Shown here: piece by piece, positions 46,235-55,939 of the stretch | How positions within the stretch are numbered: position 1 is the first letter of the stretch | Layout: the number at the start of each line of letters is the position of its first letter | From: an uncultured Myxococcales bacterium | GTDB taxonomy: Bacteria; Myxococcota_A; UBA9042 | DNA: 64,000 nucleotides | Direction of reading: 5' to 3' | Assembly: GCA_903840165.1 (NCBI GenBank) | Contig: CAIMEY010000098.1 | Span: forward strand, 1-64,000 | Translations under genes and position numbers: made by a program | Notes under the pieces: generated by a model | Databases searched by the model: none | Seen by the model: the letters and a program-made list of their open reading frames with translations, nothing else | What the model was told of the DNA's origin: nothing

Positions 46235-47218
46235 TCAGCAGAGGCCTGTGAGGTAGCTCCAGGCCACGCGGGCGGCGACTCGGGCTGTGGCTCCGTCCTG
46301 GTCGAAGCGGGGATTGAGTTCATAAATACCCAACTGAGTCGGCACGTTCAGCGTCGATAGGTGCGCGGCTATTGCCACAACGGCAGGCAAGGGAACGCCA
46401 ACGGGCGATGGCGAACTGACTCCAGGGGCGACACCTTGCGAAAAAGCATGTAAATTCAAAGACAAGGCCATGGCTCCTGTGGAACTGGCCAAGCCCTGGA
46501 GCACGCCAATCAACTGCTGCCCTGCCGCTTGGTCGCCGTCGGGAATCTGCGCCTGAGACCACATGGCTACGCCAAGCTGTTGCAGGTACTGCCAGTGCGC
46601 CGAGGCACAGTAGGCGCGTTGCAAGCCCCACAGCGCCAGCGAAGAGGGCGTGACGTGGGCCGCGGGCTCGCTCAGCAGCCGGCGCGTCGCAGAGGCACTG
46701 TGCGGTTCGCCGGTGAAGGGCCGAACCTGAGGGCGGGCGTCCACTTGCAAGACGCCCACGGTGGCGTCAGGCCCTGGCAATCCACGAGCCAGCCCCAGGA
46801 CGGCTCCATAGGCGTGGTCAAAGCCGCCGCCAACAACCACTAGGCGCGCACGAGGAAACCGTTCGCGCAAAACACCAATCACTTCAGCGAGTCGGGCGTG
46901 GGTTTCCGCGGTATGCTCGGCCGGCATGAGGTCCCCAGCCTGCAAGATTGCGCCCGCGGGCAAATCCTGAGGCGCAGAAAGTCTGCCAAAGTAATCGCGA
47001 AACCTCGCTGGACCATCGGCAGCGCCGGCCCGCCCTCCTTCGAGGCGCACGCCGCGGTCGTCCGCCACGCCCAGAATAATCCCCTGAACCCGGTCTGGGG
47101 CGGTCACGCTGTCCAGCCCGACCATCCGCGAGGCCATGCGCGGGTCATCGCGACGACTCTTGCGTTCGGCCGATTGAGGCGTCGCATCCGCACGAACAAA
47201 ACGCAAGGTATTGGCCAT
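46235..47218 (-). CDS. Formimidoylglutamase-like protein, probable pseudoenzyme
   Basis: The 327-residue protein follows the HutG (arginase-fold) pattern: VVVGGGFDHAYG, VDARPQVRPFTGEPHSAS, LSLNLHAFSQGVAPGVSSP and YELNPRFDQDGATARVAARV. In active HutG/arginase proteins the manganese ligands are the His of GGGHE, the first Asp, His and second Asp of DAHxD, and both Asp of DxD. Here they are F133 or shifted H135, D160-R162-Q164 and N255-H257, so only D160 clearly remains. The fold is probably conserved but the binuclear metal site is not. No hut genes are near. The start at 47218 has GAGGATC upstream. It lies downstream of clpB on the same strand with a 171-base gap. Confidence 0.75.
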   Translation of the reverse strand: MANTLRFVRADATPQSAERKSRRDDPRMASRMVGLDSVTAPDRVQGIILGVADDRGVRLEGGRAGAADGPARFRDYFGRLSAPQDLPAGAILQAGDLMPAEHTAETHARLAEVIGVLRERFPRARLVVVGGGFDHAYGAVLGLARGLPGPDATVGVLQVDARPQVRPFTGEPHSASATRRLLSEPAAHVTPSSLALWGLQRAYCASAHWQYLQQLGVAMWSQAQIPDGDQAAGQQLIGVLQGLASSTGAMALSLNLHAFSQGVAPGVSSPSPVGVPLPAVVAIAAHLSTLNVPTQLGIYELNPRFDQDGATARVAARVAWSYLTGLC

Positions 47219-47389
47219 GTTGGATCCTCACGGTTGCGGGCCAAACGCGTCCCTTCCTGGGCTCAAAGCTTGCCGTCAAAGCCGTCCGATGCCTAGGCCT
47301 ACCATGGCCACAGTTCCGCAAGTGTCGCTGAGAGCCACAAAGCAGCAACGGGGCTATCGGGAAAAAGCGACGTAATTTCAAGCCGCTCT

Positions 47390-49975
47390 TTACCCAGCGA
47401 CATCAAAGTGCAGTTTGTCTTGCACCACGCTGACGACAATCTTGTCCCCCGGCAGGTACTTGCCCTCCAAGATCTTTGAAGCCATTGGGTTTTCCAAGAG
47501 CAGCTGGATGGTCCGCTTGAGTGGCCGCGCGCCGTACATGGCGTCGTACCCCTCGTGCGCCAAAAGCGTTTGCGCCTCCTGGGTGACCAGCAGACTCAGC
47601 TTGCGGTCTTCGAGCCTCTTGGCAAAACGCGCCAACTGGATCTCGACGATCCGCTGCATATCCTGTTGGCGCAAGGAGTTGAAGACCACAACCTCGTCGA
47701 TGCGGTTGAGGAATTCGGGCCGGAAGTGCTGGCGCAACGCCATCTCCACCACCGCTTTGACCGCCCGATCCCCTTTAGATTCAAGGATGTCTGTACTGCC
47801 GATGTTCGATGTCATCAGCACCAACGTGTTGCGGAAATCGACCGTTCGCCCCTGAGAATCGGTGAGGCGACCTTCATCGAGCACCTGCAGCAGCACGTTG
47901 ACGACATCCGGGTGCGCCTTTTCGATTTCATCCAACAAAACAACGCAGTAAGGACGACGCCGCACAGCTTCTGTCAGTTGGCCGCCCTCTTCATGTCCGA
48001 CATAGCCGGGAGGCGCGCCGATTAGCCGCGCAACTGTATGTTTTTCCATGTATTCGCTCATGTCCAAGCGAACCATGGCGCGATCGTCGTCAAACAGGAA
48101 TTCCGCAAGCGTCTTAACGAGTTCTGTCTTGCCTACACCTGTGGGCCCCAGGAAGATGAAACTGCCCATGGGCCGATTGGGGTCCTGCAGGCCAGAGCGC
48201 GAACGACGGACCGCATTGGCTACAGATTCAATGGCTTCCTCTTGATGCACCACGCGTTTTTGCAGGTGCTGCTCGAGTTGCAGCAGCTTGCGCATTTCGC
48301 TCTCGAGCATCCGCGTCACAGGCACGCCGGTCCAAGCGCTGACCACTTTGGCGACTTCGTCGGCGCTGACCTCTTCATTGAGCATTTTCCCTGTTTTTTG
48401 AACCTCTTCCAGCTTGACCCGGGCCTCTTTGACTTCCTGCTCCAGCGCGGGGATTTCTCCGTACCGCAGCTTGGCCGCCGTCTCATTGTCGTAGCGTCGT
48501 TCCGCCGATTCCAGTTGAATGGTCAGCTCTTCGAGCCGCTCCTTGTGGGTGCGAATCGTATCGATCAGGGTCTTTTCTCGCTGCCATTCGGCCCGCTTGG
48601 CGCTCGCTTGTTCTTTTAGATCAGCGAGTTCCTGCTGCAAGGCTTTGAGCCGCTCCTTGGAGGCCGCGTCTTCCTCGCGCTGCAGAGCGGACTGCTCAAT
48701 CTCCAACCGTTGGACACGCCGCTGCATTTGGTCAATTTCGGTGGGCAGGCTGTCGATCTCAATGCGCAAGCGACTTGCTGCTTCATCCATCAGATCAATG
48801 GCTTTATCTGGCAAGAACCGGTCTGCGATGTACCGGTCCGACAGCGTCGCGGCCGCCACCAAAGCCGCATCTTGAATCCGCACGCCGTGATGAACTTCGT
48901 ACTTCTCCTTGAGGCCGCGCAGAATAGAAATCGTATCTGGTACGCTGGGTTCCCCGCACAGGACGGGCTGAAAGCGCCGCTCCAGCGCCGGGTCCTTCTC
49001 CACGTATTTGCGGTACTCGTCGAGCGTAGTCGCGCCGATGCAGTGCAATTCCCCACGCGCCAGGGCCGGTTTGAGCATGTTTGAGGCGTCCATCGCACCT
49101 TCGCCCTTGCCCGCACCCACGAGGTTGTGCAGTTCGTCGATAAACAGCACCACTTCGCCCTGGTAATCAACGAGTTCCTTGAGCACAGCCTTGAGGCGTT
49201 CTTCAAACTCGCCGCGGTACTTGCTGCCGGCGACCATCGAAGCCAAGTCCAGCGCAAAAATCTTTTTTCCTTTCAGCCCTTCGGGCACATCGCCCGAGAC
49301 GATACGCTGGGCAAGTCCTTCGACGATGGCCGTCTTGCCGACGCCAGGATCGCCAATTAAAACAGGGTTATTCTTGCGGCGACGCGACAGCACCTGCATC
49401 ACCCGCCGGATTTCATCATCACGTCCCACCACGGGATCGAGCTTGCCTTGGGCCGCCACCGCCGTCAGGTCCCGCGCATACTTTTCCAGGGCCTGGAACT
49501 GCGATTCCGCATCCTCACCCGTCACTCGGGTGGAGCCACGCAAGGGCTTGAGTGCAGTAAGGAGTTTCTCGCGCGTCAGGCCCCGCACAGCCAACGCCTG
49601 GCCAGCGGTACCTTTGCGGTCCGCCAGCAACGCCAGAAGCAAATGCTCTGTGGAAGCAAAATCATCTTTAAATTTGATACGTTCCCGCTCAACCTCCTCC
49701 ATGTACGCCTGAAACCGTTCCGAGGCCATCAGCCCCTGACTGCCCTGCCCGCGCACGGCCGGCAGACGCGACACGGCGCGCTCCAACTCTTCGTGCAACG
49801 GCTCGACCGGCACTTCCAGCTTGCCAAGCAAGGGCTTAACCAAGCCCTCCACTTGCCCAGTCAGCGCCCAAAGGACGTGCTCTGGCTCGATAAACTGGTG
49901 GCTGCGGCGAATCGCCTCTTCACTGGCCAACTTGATCGCGGCCTGCGCATTGTTCGTCAACTTGCTGGGCTGCAT
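47390..49975 (-). CDS. clpB: Chaperone ClpB
   Basis: The 861-residue disaggregase has an N-domain ([20 protein letters not shown]), two AAA+ modules with Walker A motifs GDPGVGKTA and GPTGVGKTE, and a coiled-coil middle domain of ordinary ClpB length (about residues 405-525) that distinguishes it from ClpA/ClpC. It ends with [15 protein letters not shown]. It works with DnaK to dissolve protein aggregates. The start ATG at 49975 has AAAGGAA upstream. A promoter and an overlapping palindrome lie about 120 bases upstream (50094-50123). Confidence 0.95.
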   Translation of the reverse strand: MQPSKLTNNAQAAIKLASEEAIRRSHQFIEPEHVLWALTGQVEGLVKPLLGKLEVPVEPLHEELERAVSRLPAVRGQGSQGLMASERFQAYMEEVERERIKFKDDFASTEHLLLALLADRKGTAGQALAVRGLTREKLLTALKPLRGSTRVTGEDAESQFQALEKYARDLTAVAAQGKLDPVVGRDDEIRRVMQVLSRRRKNNPVLIGDPGVGKTAIVEGLAQRIVSGDVPEGLKGKKIFALDLASMVAGSKYRGEFEERLKAVLKELVDYQGEVVLFIDELHNLVGAGKGEGAMDASNMLKPALARGELHCIGATTLDEYRKYVEKDPALERRFQPVLCGEPSVPDTISILRGLKEKYEVHHGVRIQDAALVAAATLSDRYIADRFLPDKAIDLMDEAASRLRIEIDSLPTEIDQMQRRVQRLEIEQSALQREEDAASKERLKALQQELADLKEQASAKRAEWQREKTLIDTIRTHKERLEELTIQLESAERRYDNETAAKLRYGEIPALEQEVKEARVKLEEVQKTGKMLNEEVSADEVAKVVSAWTGVPVTRMLESEMRKLLQLEQHLQKRVVHQEEAIESVANAVRRSRSGLQDPNRPMGSFIFLGPTGVGKTELVKTLAEFLFDDDRAMVRLDMSEYMEKHTVARLIGAPPGYVGHEEGGQLTEAVRRRPYCVVLLDEIEKAHPDVVNVLLQVLDEGRLTDSQGRTVDFRNTLVLMTSNIGSTDILESKGDRAVKAVVEMALRQHFRPEFLNRIDEVVVFNSLRQQDMQRIVEIQLARFAKRLEDRKLSLLVTQEAQTLLAHEGYDAMYGARPLKRTIQLLLENPMASKILEGKYLPGDKIVVSVVQDKLHFDVAG

Positions 49976-50093
49976 GGCAATTTCCTTTGGGAATCAAATT
50001 CCCGGGTGACTGGCTATCCGCCTGCTGACCCGACCTCCGAGGACGACGGGCAGGCAGCAACGCGACCTCGGCCTCTCCGCTATAGACGGGCAG

Positions 50094-50123
50094 AATATTC
50101 AACTGTTATCTCAGTTGGTTCAA
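50094..50123 (-). promoter_or_regulatory. Candidate clpB promoter with palindromic spacer
   Basis: On the reverse strand TTGAAC and AATATT are separated by 18 bases, and those 18 bases are a perfect inverted repeat, CAACTG-AGATAA-CAGTTG (50100-50117). A regulator bound there would block the promoter. It does not match CIRCE or sigma-32 sites. The gene at 50210 is divergent and might share the site. Confidence 0.4.
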
Positions 50124-50209
50124 TCCAAGGGCCTCAGGCAGGAAAGGATGGGGCCGGTCCATGTCAAGCCCCGGTTGCAGCCGAGGAACGGAACAGGTAT
50201 GCAGAGGCC

Positions 50210-50647
50210 GTGAAATCCGCTTGGCCCACACTCGTTGTCCTACTTTGCTGGGCGTGCAGCCATGACTGTGGCACCGACGCGCGCATTGCGGCCAAAGCGG
50301 CGGCTGGCCCCAACATCCAAGAGTGCGGATACCAATCGTTTCCAGTGGCTTCGTGCCTAACGCTGCCCGCCGCACACACCGCCGAATCGTGTATTGAAGC
50401 GGCGTGGAAGAAGTGCCATCCAGCCCACATCCGCCGTTATGCCGTCCGCCAAGATGGCGCAACCTATGACGATTTATATGTCGTGCCCAATAGCGGCGGC
50501 TGTGAACTGCAAATCGTGCGCCAGTATGTGCTCGAGTACTGCCAGGACCCCGTGCTGATCTGCAAAGACGCCACGCCCATCCTGTGGGAGAACCTGCCAC
50601 AATGTCCCTTTTTCAATGAAGAATCGTGCACCGGCGGCTACCAGTAG
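50210..50647 (+). CDS. Small Cys-containing lipoprotein, unknown
   Basis: This 145-residue protein probably starts at GTG 50210 (AGAGG upstream) and has a short signal peptide with a lipobox-like Cys (LVVLLCWAC). The mature part has about ten Cys, including HDCGTD, SCIEAAWKKC and EYCQDPVLICKDATP, suggesting a compact disulfide-bonded domain. No family is recognised. The frame is open far upstream across the clpB region, but that part is antisense to clpB and should be ignored. It converges on the DUF4175 gene with only six bases between. Confidence 0.6.
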   Translation: MKSAWPTLVVLLCWACSHDCGTDARIAAKAAAGPNIQECGYQSFPVASCLTLPAAHTAESCIEAAWKKCHPAHIRRYAVRQDGATYDDLYVVPNSGGCELQIVRQYVLEYCQDPVLICKDATPILWENLPQCPFFNEESCTGGYQ

Positions 50648-50653
50648 CTGCGC

Positions 50654-53600
50654 TTACCGGGCAATCGCTTTCCAGTAGCGTTGCAGGCGTTCTTGATAGG
50701 CGGGCGGGGCCTTGTTCTGCATCGCCCGCAGCACATCTTCTCGGAATCGCTGCGCTTCATCGCTTTGATTGTCCTGGCGCAACTCGACCGGTTGATCCGG
50801 GGCGCCCATGCCCACCGCGTCGCCCGGCTGAGCGCCACTCTTCTGAGGGCCTTCGCGGTTGTCGAGGAGTTGCTGGGCCCTCTCCAAACTATCTAGAATT
50901 TCTGCCGTTTGCTCAAAAGCTCGGCGTGCATCAGCACCGCGCAAGGACTCACTGGCCTGCCTCATCACTTCCAGGGCATGGTCGAGGCGATCGCCCACCT
51001 GCCGTTGCAGGGCTGGATGGCGGTCGGCTTGGGCGAGCTTGTCACGCAAGGTCTGTAAAGCGCGGCGCAATTGCTCTTCAACAACGCCATCGCCCTCCAT
51101 CCGGGCGCGCGTCGCCGGCCTCAAGACTTCAGCGGGACTCGGCAGCATCTCACGCAATCGCCCAGAAGCTTTAGCAATTTTGTCCGCAGCCGCCGCCAGC
51201 CTCGCCGCATCCGCTGCCAGTTCGCGGGCCCCATCGTCGCTGGGATCTTCATCGACCGCCCTCTGGGTCGCACCGAGCAAATCCTCAGACTCTATCAATG
51301 ATTGCAGGGCGACATCGTACTGCCCACGTTCCAAAGCCTGCGCCGCCGACTGCATGGCCGTTCGCGCCGCCTGCAGGGGACGACTTGAACGCAAGTCCTT
51401 GGTTTGCAAGCGTTGGGGCCGAACGGCGGCCATGGCGTCTTGAAGCACGTCCAGCACGGCCGGCAAGAGGCTGACTTTGGCATTCTTGAGTCGTTCTGCG
51501 GTATTATGTTCCTGTTCTTCCGCTGCCGGTCTCAATTCATCGCGCAACTGCCCCTGCCCCTGTTGCGCGCGGGCCACGCCATGGCGAAGGTCCTGCACAA
51601 GGCGGGCCAACGCCGCATCTTCTGAACTTCGCTGGCGATCTACGCCCGTCTGCACCGAATCCAGCTGCCCATCCATCGCCTCGCGAATTTGTCGCATTCG
51701 GTCCAGGGCTTCGCGCGCCTTGCCTTGTCGAAGCAATTGCCGAACTTCACTCAGGTCTCCCCTCTGGTCGGCCATGGTCCGTTGCAGCCCCAGGGCATCG
51801 ATGCCGCCGGGGTTGAGGTGCTCATAAGGTACGATGTGGGCTTGCTTATTGGCCTGAGTGGCCATGCGATCCATCTGCTGCTCCAGTTGGTCCAGCAGGC
51901 GCTCAGCCTCGGTCTGCAGAGGCGCTGACCCCTGATCCGCAAGCTTTTCCAATGTAGAAACAAGCTGTTTCTCGGTGTCGGCCACGGCCTTTCCTTGCCG
52001 AGCCAAGTCGGCCTCGTGCTCAGCCGAAGCCACCTGCCCGAGCGCCCAAGCTGCCTGTTCCTGCGCAGCGATCACCAAAGCATGTTGATTTTGCAGCGTA
52101 TAGACCGCCTGGACCGCCGGATAGCCGCTGGCAGCCGCATCGATTCGCCCAGCGACTCTGTTTTCGTCAGCGAGCACATCCGACAATTGCCTTTCAATTT
52201 CCATTAGATCTGCAGCAGACTGTCCCCGACCCAGCCGATCGTCGCCGAGTTGCGTGCGGGCCGCCCTCAAGCTTTCCAGGGCCCGTTGCTCTTGCTGCGC
52301 CATCTCCGCACGAGCACGCAGGACGACAGACAAATCCGTTTGCTTTTGAGCAGGATCGCGATCCAGCCTGTCGCCGAGGCGCTGCGTCCACAGTTCCGTC
52401 AGCTCGGCCAAAAGGTCCAGGTTGTGCAGGTGGTAGCGGTCGGCGGAGAACATGCGCAGCCGCAGCTTGGTTGACTCACCTTTATGCTGTCCTTCTAAGG
52501 GGTTATTGTCGACCGCCTCCAAGTGAACCAAGGCCACATCGCCAGGGCGTAACTGCAGCGAATCGACGGCCAACGTCTCGGTGACAGGCCAACGAGTCTG
52601 CTCGGGCTGCAACGCAATACTTCGTCTTTCCACGCCATTTCCAGGCCGCGCAACGACCAAATCCACTTGCTGAAGCCCCAAATCGTCGCTGACCTCACCC
52701 TCGAGGCTGATGATCTCACCGGCGCGGACCTCTATCTCCCCCTGAGGCTTGAGGATTTGCGCCCTGGGCGGCTGATCTTCATCGACGCGCAGTTCGCGAA
52801 ATGTCTGTTCTCGCAGGGGATTTTGCTCCGCGTCGACTCCGCGATACCGGTAGCGCGTAGCGGCGAGCACCGCCCGACTCCAGCGCACGCGGCGCGGCCC
52901 CGTTTCCAGCACCGGACCGTACTCAAAACGCCCATGGCCGACGTCGAATTCCACAGCAGTTAAGGTGAGTCCGGGCAGCGCTTCGGCAGTCACCGTTACC
53001 CGTCCACCGCGCAGAACCCGTCCTTCGCCGCCATCTTCGTCGCGGGTCGGCAGGCGCTTTCTCGCATAAAGAGGCGGTTCTAAGCGCAATTTCTGATCCG
53101 CCACCAAGGTACCGACGTCGCGAACTTGCGGACCCGTGGATTCGCGGGGACGCGTGAGTTGCCGCCAGGCACTAGGGAAGAGCAGCACGGCGCCAACCGC
53201 AAGCGCGAGCAACAGGGCTAACCCTATACTATTGCGTTTGATTCTCCGCTGAACGAGTCCAAGGGCCGTGTCAATGGCCGGCAGTTGCAACTCGGCCAAG
53301 CGCAACGTGGAAGCGACGAGCAGCGGCGATCCGAGCTGCAGCGGCATCTGGGCAACAGGAACAGATTCAGCGGCTTGGGCAATTTCGAGGGCCGAGCGCA
53401 GCAGTTCGGCGCCAGCCCGGGTCCCATCGGCCGCGGTGAGAATCTGATTGGCTGCCCACCGCGAAAGGCTCGATGTTTTGCGGGTTTGCCGCCAGCCGTG
53501 CATCAGACCGACGGTCAGTCCAAGGACCAGGCCGACCCCAATCAGCCAGGCCCCCGCACCGGTTGTTTGCGAAGTCATGAGAACTAAAAAGGAAGTCACA

Positions 53601-53761
53601 CAACTGAATGCGACTGCGGTGACACCCGCCAGCGCCACCGACTCAAGGGCCAGGGCCTGCACCCAGCGCCGCCGCTGAGCCTGCGTCGCGCGTAGCAACT
53701 GACCGGCCTGCGGAAGGTCAAATCGCAAGTTATTGCGGGAAGCTACGTCGTGTGGTGCCAT
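50654..53761 (-). CDS. DUF4175-like large membrane protein
   Basis: The 1035-residue protein has two N-terminal membrane helices (around VALAGVTAVAFSCVTSFLVL and GAWLIGVGLVLGLTVGLMHG), a third at about residue 185, then a beta-rich periplasmic region (about 205-425) with Ig-like features. A very long alpha-helical, Gln/Ala/Arg-rich region with coiled-coil character follows (about 430-1000). This arrangement fits DUF4175-like proteins, which often accompany MoxR ATPase and DUF58 genes, though none is adjacent here. The function is not established. ATG 53761 is preferred over TTG 53788. The Q-rich low-complexity helices make remote homology unreliable. Confidence 0.72.
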   Translation of the reverse strand: MAPHDVASRNNLRFDLPQAGQLLRATQAQRRRWVQALALESVALAGVTAVAFSCVTSFLVLMTSQTTGAGAWLIGVGLVLGLTVGLMHGWRQTRKTSSLSRWAANQILTAADGTRAGAELLRSALEIAQAAESVPVAQMPLQLGSPLLVASTLRLAELQLPAIDTALGLVQRRIKRNSIGLALLLALAVGAVLLFPSAWRQLTRPRESTGPQVRDVGTLVADQKLRLEPPLYARKRLPTRDEDGGEGRVLRGGRVTVTAEALPGLTLTAVEFDVGHGRFEYGPVLETGPRRVRWSRAVLAATRYRYRGVDAEQNPLREQTFRELRVDEDQPPRAQILKPQGEIEVRAGEIISLEGEVSDDLGLQQVDLVVARPGNGVERRSIALQPEQTRWPVTETLAVDSLQLRPGDVALVHLEAVDNNPLEGQHKGESTKLRLRMFSADRYHLHNLDLLAELTELWTQRLGDRLDRDPAQKQTDLSVVLRARAEMAQQEQRALESLRAARTQLGDDRLGRGQSAADLMEIERQLSDVLADENRVAGRIDAAASGYPAVQAVYTLQNQHALVIAAQEQAAWALGQVASAEHEADLARQGKAVADTEKQLVSTLEKLADQGSAPLQTEAERLLDQLEQQMDRMATQANKQAHIVPYEHLNPGGIDALGLQRTMADQRGDLSEVRQLLRQGKAREALDRMRQIREAMDGQLDSVQTGVDRQRSSEDAALARLVQDLRHGVARAQQGQGQLRDELRPAAEEQEHNTAERLKNAKVSLLPAVLDVLQDAMAAVRPQRLQTKDLRSSRPLQAARTAMQSAAQALERGQYDVALQSLIESEDLLGATQRAVDEDPSDDGARELAADAARLAAAADKIAKASGRLREMLPSPAEVLRPATRARMEGDGVVEEQLRRALQTLRDKLAQADRHPALQRQVGDRLDHALEVMRQASESLRGADARRAFEQTAEILDSLERAQQLLDNREGPQKSGAQPGDAVGMGAPDQPVELRQDNQSDEAQRFREDVLRAMQNKAPPAYQERLQRYWKAIAR

Positions 53762-54278
53762 CCAAGCGCTTGACCGGCGCGCACCCAACGGCGCCTGTGA
53801 CCCTTACACCATGCAGCCGACGCCGCGGGCTGTCAAAACTTGGCGTCCTGTCTGGCATTTGCCCGACCCGGCTATCGCGCCCGGCCCGCAGATCAGGGCC
53901 GTCAGAACCCCTGCCAAATTCGCCCGACCGCGCCACCTCTGCCGCTGTGGACGTTCATCTTGACCGAACGGCTGCCGGCATGGTACGTACCGCGCCGAGT
54001 TGGCGAACCTTTGCGGCTCTGGTCAACACAACCTACTGATTTGGCTTGCAAAATCTTGAAACGAAACTTCACTGAGTCGCGGTGGCCTAGAGCCACCCCA
54101 ACTCTTTGAAAGTCGCGACATGAAAAGGGATTCGCTCCGTGGCAAATGCTGCAACCCCATTAGTTCGGCCACGAACGATGGCCGGGAGCGCCGCTGCCGC
54201 GATCAAGACTGACCCAAGTTCCTAGCCCGACCTGTTCCACCTAATGCACCCTGTGCCCGGCGTAAACCTGCGATAAAC
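53762..54278. other. Intergenic region DUF4175 gene / ATP synthase genes
   Basis: About 517 bases without a gene. The only structure noted is a perfect 6-bp hairpin GGTGGC/GCCACC at 54081-54097. No convincing promoter was identified for either flanking gene. Confidence 0.45.
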
Positions 54279-54713
54279 ATGAGCGAATCTAGCCCAAACC
54301 CCATGCCAACTTCGAGCCTCCCGGGCGCGATCGATCTTTGGGTCGTTCGTCGGTCGGAGCGGCTGCAGGCGGGCGTGACGGCGCTGGCCCTGCTCGGTAC
54401 TTGGTTGCTGGGGACTGGCAATCAAATGGCAGCCGTTTTCACTGCAAGCTTGGTAGGTTGGCTAAACTTGCGCGCCCTGGCTTGGCTGGCGCTGCGCCTT
54501 GTCGGGGGCCAAACCGACCATAAGAATTCGGCGATCTTCCTGATGCTGGCCAAGTTCGCCTTGCTCGCCGGTCTCATCGGCGCCATTTGGCACGTCATCC
54601 ATCCGGATCCTTTGACTTTTCTTCTTGCCCTGACCCTGATGCCCGCCTGCTTGGCGGCCACGGCGGTCCTGGGACGACGTACGGCAGCCACGGCAGCCGT
54701 AGAGGTGCGCTGA
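54279..54713 (+). CDS. atpI: ATP synthase subunit I-like membrane protein
   Basis: This 144-residue protein has four hydrophobic helices (VTALALLGTWLLG, MAAVFTASLVGWLNLRALAWLAL, AIFLMLAKFALLAGLIGAIW and LTFLLALTLMPACLAATAV), the topology and size of AtpI. Its stop overlaps the start of atpB (TGATG), the position AtpI occupies in many atp operons. AtpI assists c-ring assembly and perhaps Mg2+ or ion supply. The call depends on position because AtpI sequences vary greatly. Confidence 0.75.
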   Translation: MSESSPNPMPTSSLPGAIDLWVVRRSERLQAGVTALALLGTWLLGTGNQMAAVFTASLVGWLNLRALAWLALRLVGGQTDHKNSAIFLMLAKFALLAGLIGAIWHVIHPDPLTFLLALTLMPACLAATAVLGRRTAATAAVEVR

Positions 54714-55693
54714 TGCTGCGCAAGATTGTTGTTATTGCTGGTCTCTTTTCCGTCCTGGGGGCGAGTGCTCTGTTTGCCGAGGCTCCCGTCCCTGTCGAGG
54801 CAGCAGCGGCTCAAGTTGCTGAACACCCTGGACAAATCGCCGAACACGCGGCGGCTGAGGCTGGTGAACACGGCGAAGCCCTGAGTTGGTTCACGATGCT
54901 GTTCAATGATCAGCAGCAGCGCCAACTGCGCACGGCGATCGCCAGCAACGTCGCGGCCAAGTCCCTCAAAGATCATGAGGATTTCGTCGAGCAAGGCCAG
55001 CTGACCCACGTCTTTATGGCTGCGATCGCCTTTGCCCTGGTCCTGCTCGGGGCCCTGGTGTCGCGTCGCGTGCTCAGCCGCGATCCAGATGCCGGCGTGC
55101 TGCCCGCGCGAAAAGTTAGTGTTTTCATGTTCTTTGAGCTCATCATCGGCGCCGTCTGGAACCTGATGAAGAACATGATGGGCGAAGCCGAAGCCAAGCG
55201 GCATTTCCCCATCGTCGGCACCCTGGCCCTGTATATTTTCGCAATGAATGCGCTCGCTTTGCTGCCTGGTGGCGCACCGCCGACGGCCAACCTGAACACC
55301 AATATCGTGATGGGCCTGACCGTGTTCCTGGCCACGCACATCTCGGGTCTGCGCGTGCAAGGCCCTGTAGGGTATGCCAAACACTTCGCTGGCCCCATCC
55401 TAGCTATGGCGCCGCTGATGATCGTCATTGAAGTCATCAGCCACTGCGTGCGGCCGATCTCCTTGTCTTTGCGTCTGCTCGGCAACATGACCGGCGACCA
55501 CAAAGTCCTTGATATTTTTCTTGGATTCCACATCCCGCTGCTGCCCCTGCCGATGATGGCCCTGGGCCTGCTGGTGGTGTGCATCCAGACCCTGGTCTTC
55601 GTCCTGCTGTCGACAGTGTATCTGTCCATGGCCGTCGCTCATCACGATCACGACGAAGGGCACGAGGCGCATGGCGCGCCGGGTGGGCATTAG
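54713..55693 (+). CDS. atpB: ATP synthase subunit a
   Basis: The 326-residue stator channel subunit has five or six membrane helices. The essential Arg is R254 in SLSLRLLGNMTGDH, the position of E. coli aR210. The N-terminus is unusual: a signal-peptide-like segment (VVIAGLFSVLGASALFAEA) and an acidic His/Glu-rich extension of about 50 residues before the first conserved helix. The C-terminal tail is His/Asp/Glu-rich (HHDHDEGHEAHGAPGGH). It starts inside the atpI stop. atpE follows after 246 bases. F1 and b-subunit genes are not in the window. Confidence 0.92.
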   Translation: MLRKIVVIAGLFSVLGASALFAEAPVPVEAAAAQVAEHPGQIAEHAAAEAGEHGEALSWFTMLFNDQQQRQLRTAIASNVAAKSLKDHEDFVEQGQLTHVFMAAIAFALVLLGALVSRRVLSRDPDAGVLPARKVSVFMFFELIIGAVWNLMKNMMGEAEAKRHFPIVGTLALYIFAMNALALLPGGAPPTANLNTNIVMGLTVFLATHISGLRVQGPVGYAKHFAGPILAMAPLMIVIEVISHCVRPISLSLRLLGNMTGDHKVLDIFLGFHIPLLPLPMMALGLLVVCIQTLVFVLLSTVYLSMAVAHHDHDEGHEAHGAPGGH

Positions 55694-55939
55694 CAGGCCG
55701 TTGCGAAGCGGCCGGCAGGGCGGGGTCGCCAACCTCAGGGAAGGCGAGAAATCAGCATGATTTCAATGGATACCCAGAGTGGTACCCAAGGCTGAGCGAG
55801 CACCAAGCTCCGGCATCAGCACCCGGCTCAAAGAGTCAGACACGTCAGGGTGGACATGGGGTCCGCTCGACTTTGCCTAGACTCAGTTTCTACACCGTTT
55901 TCTCTGCGGCCCTGGGCCGATTTTTCTCCGGAGGATTTC

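Noticed and set aside
47145-47381. Reverse-strand frame of 78 codons with a hydrophobic start
   Set aside because: It overlaps the HutG-like gene in another frame and has no ribosome binding site. The Arg-rich remainder is not protein-like.
49448-50209. Upstream extension of the small lipoprotein gene at 50210
   Set aside because: The extra part is antisense to clpB and lacks a signal peptide at its start. The GTG at 50210 has both a binding site and a lipoprotein signal.
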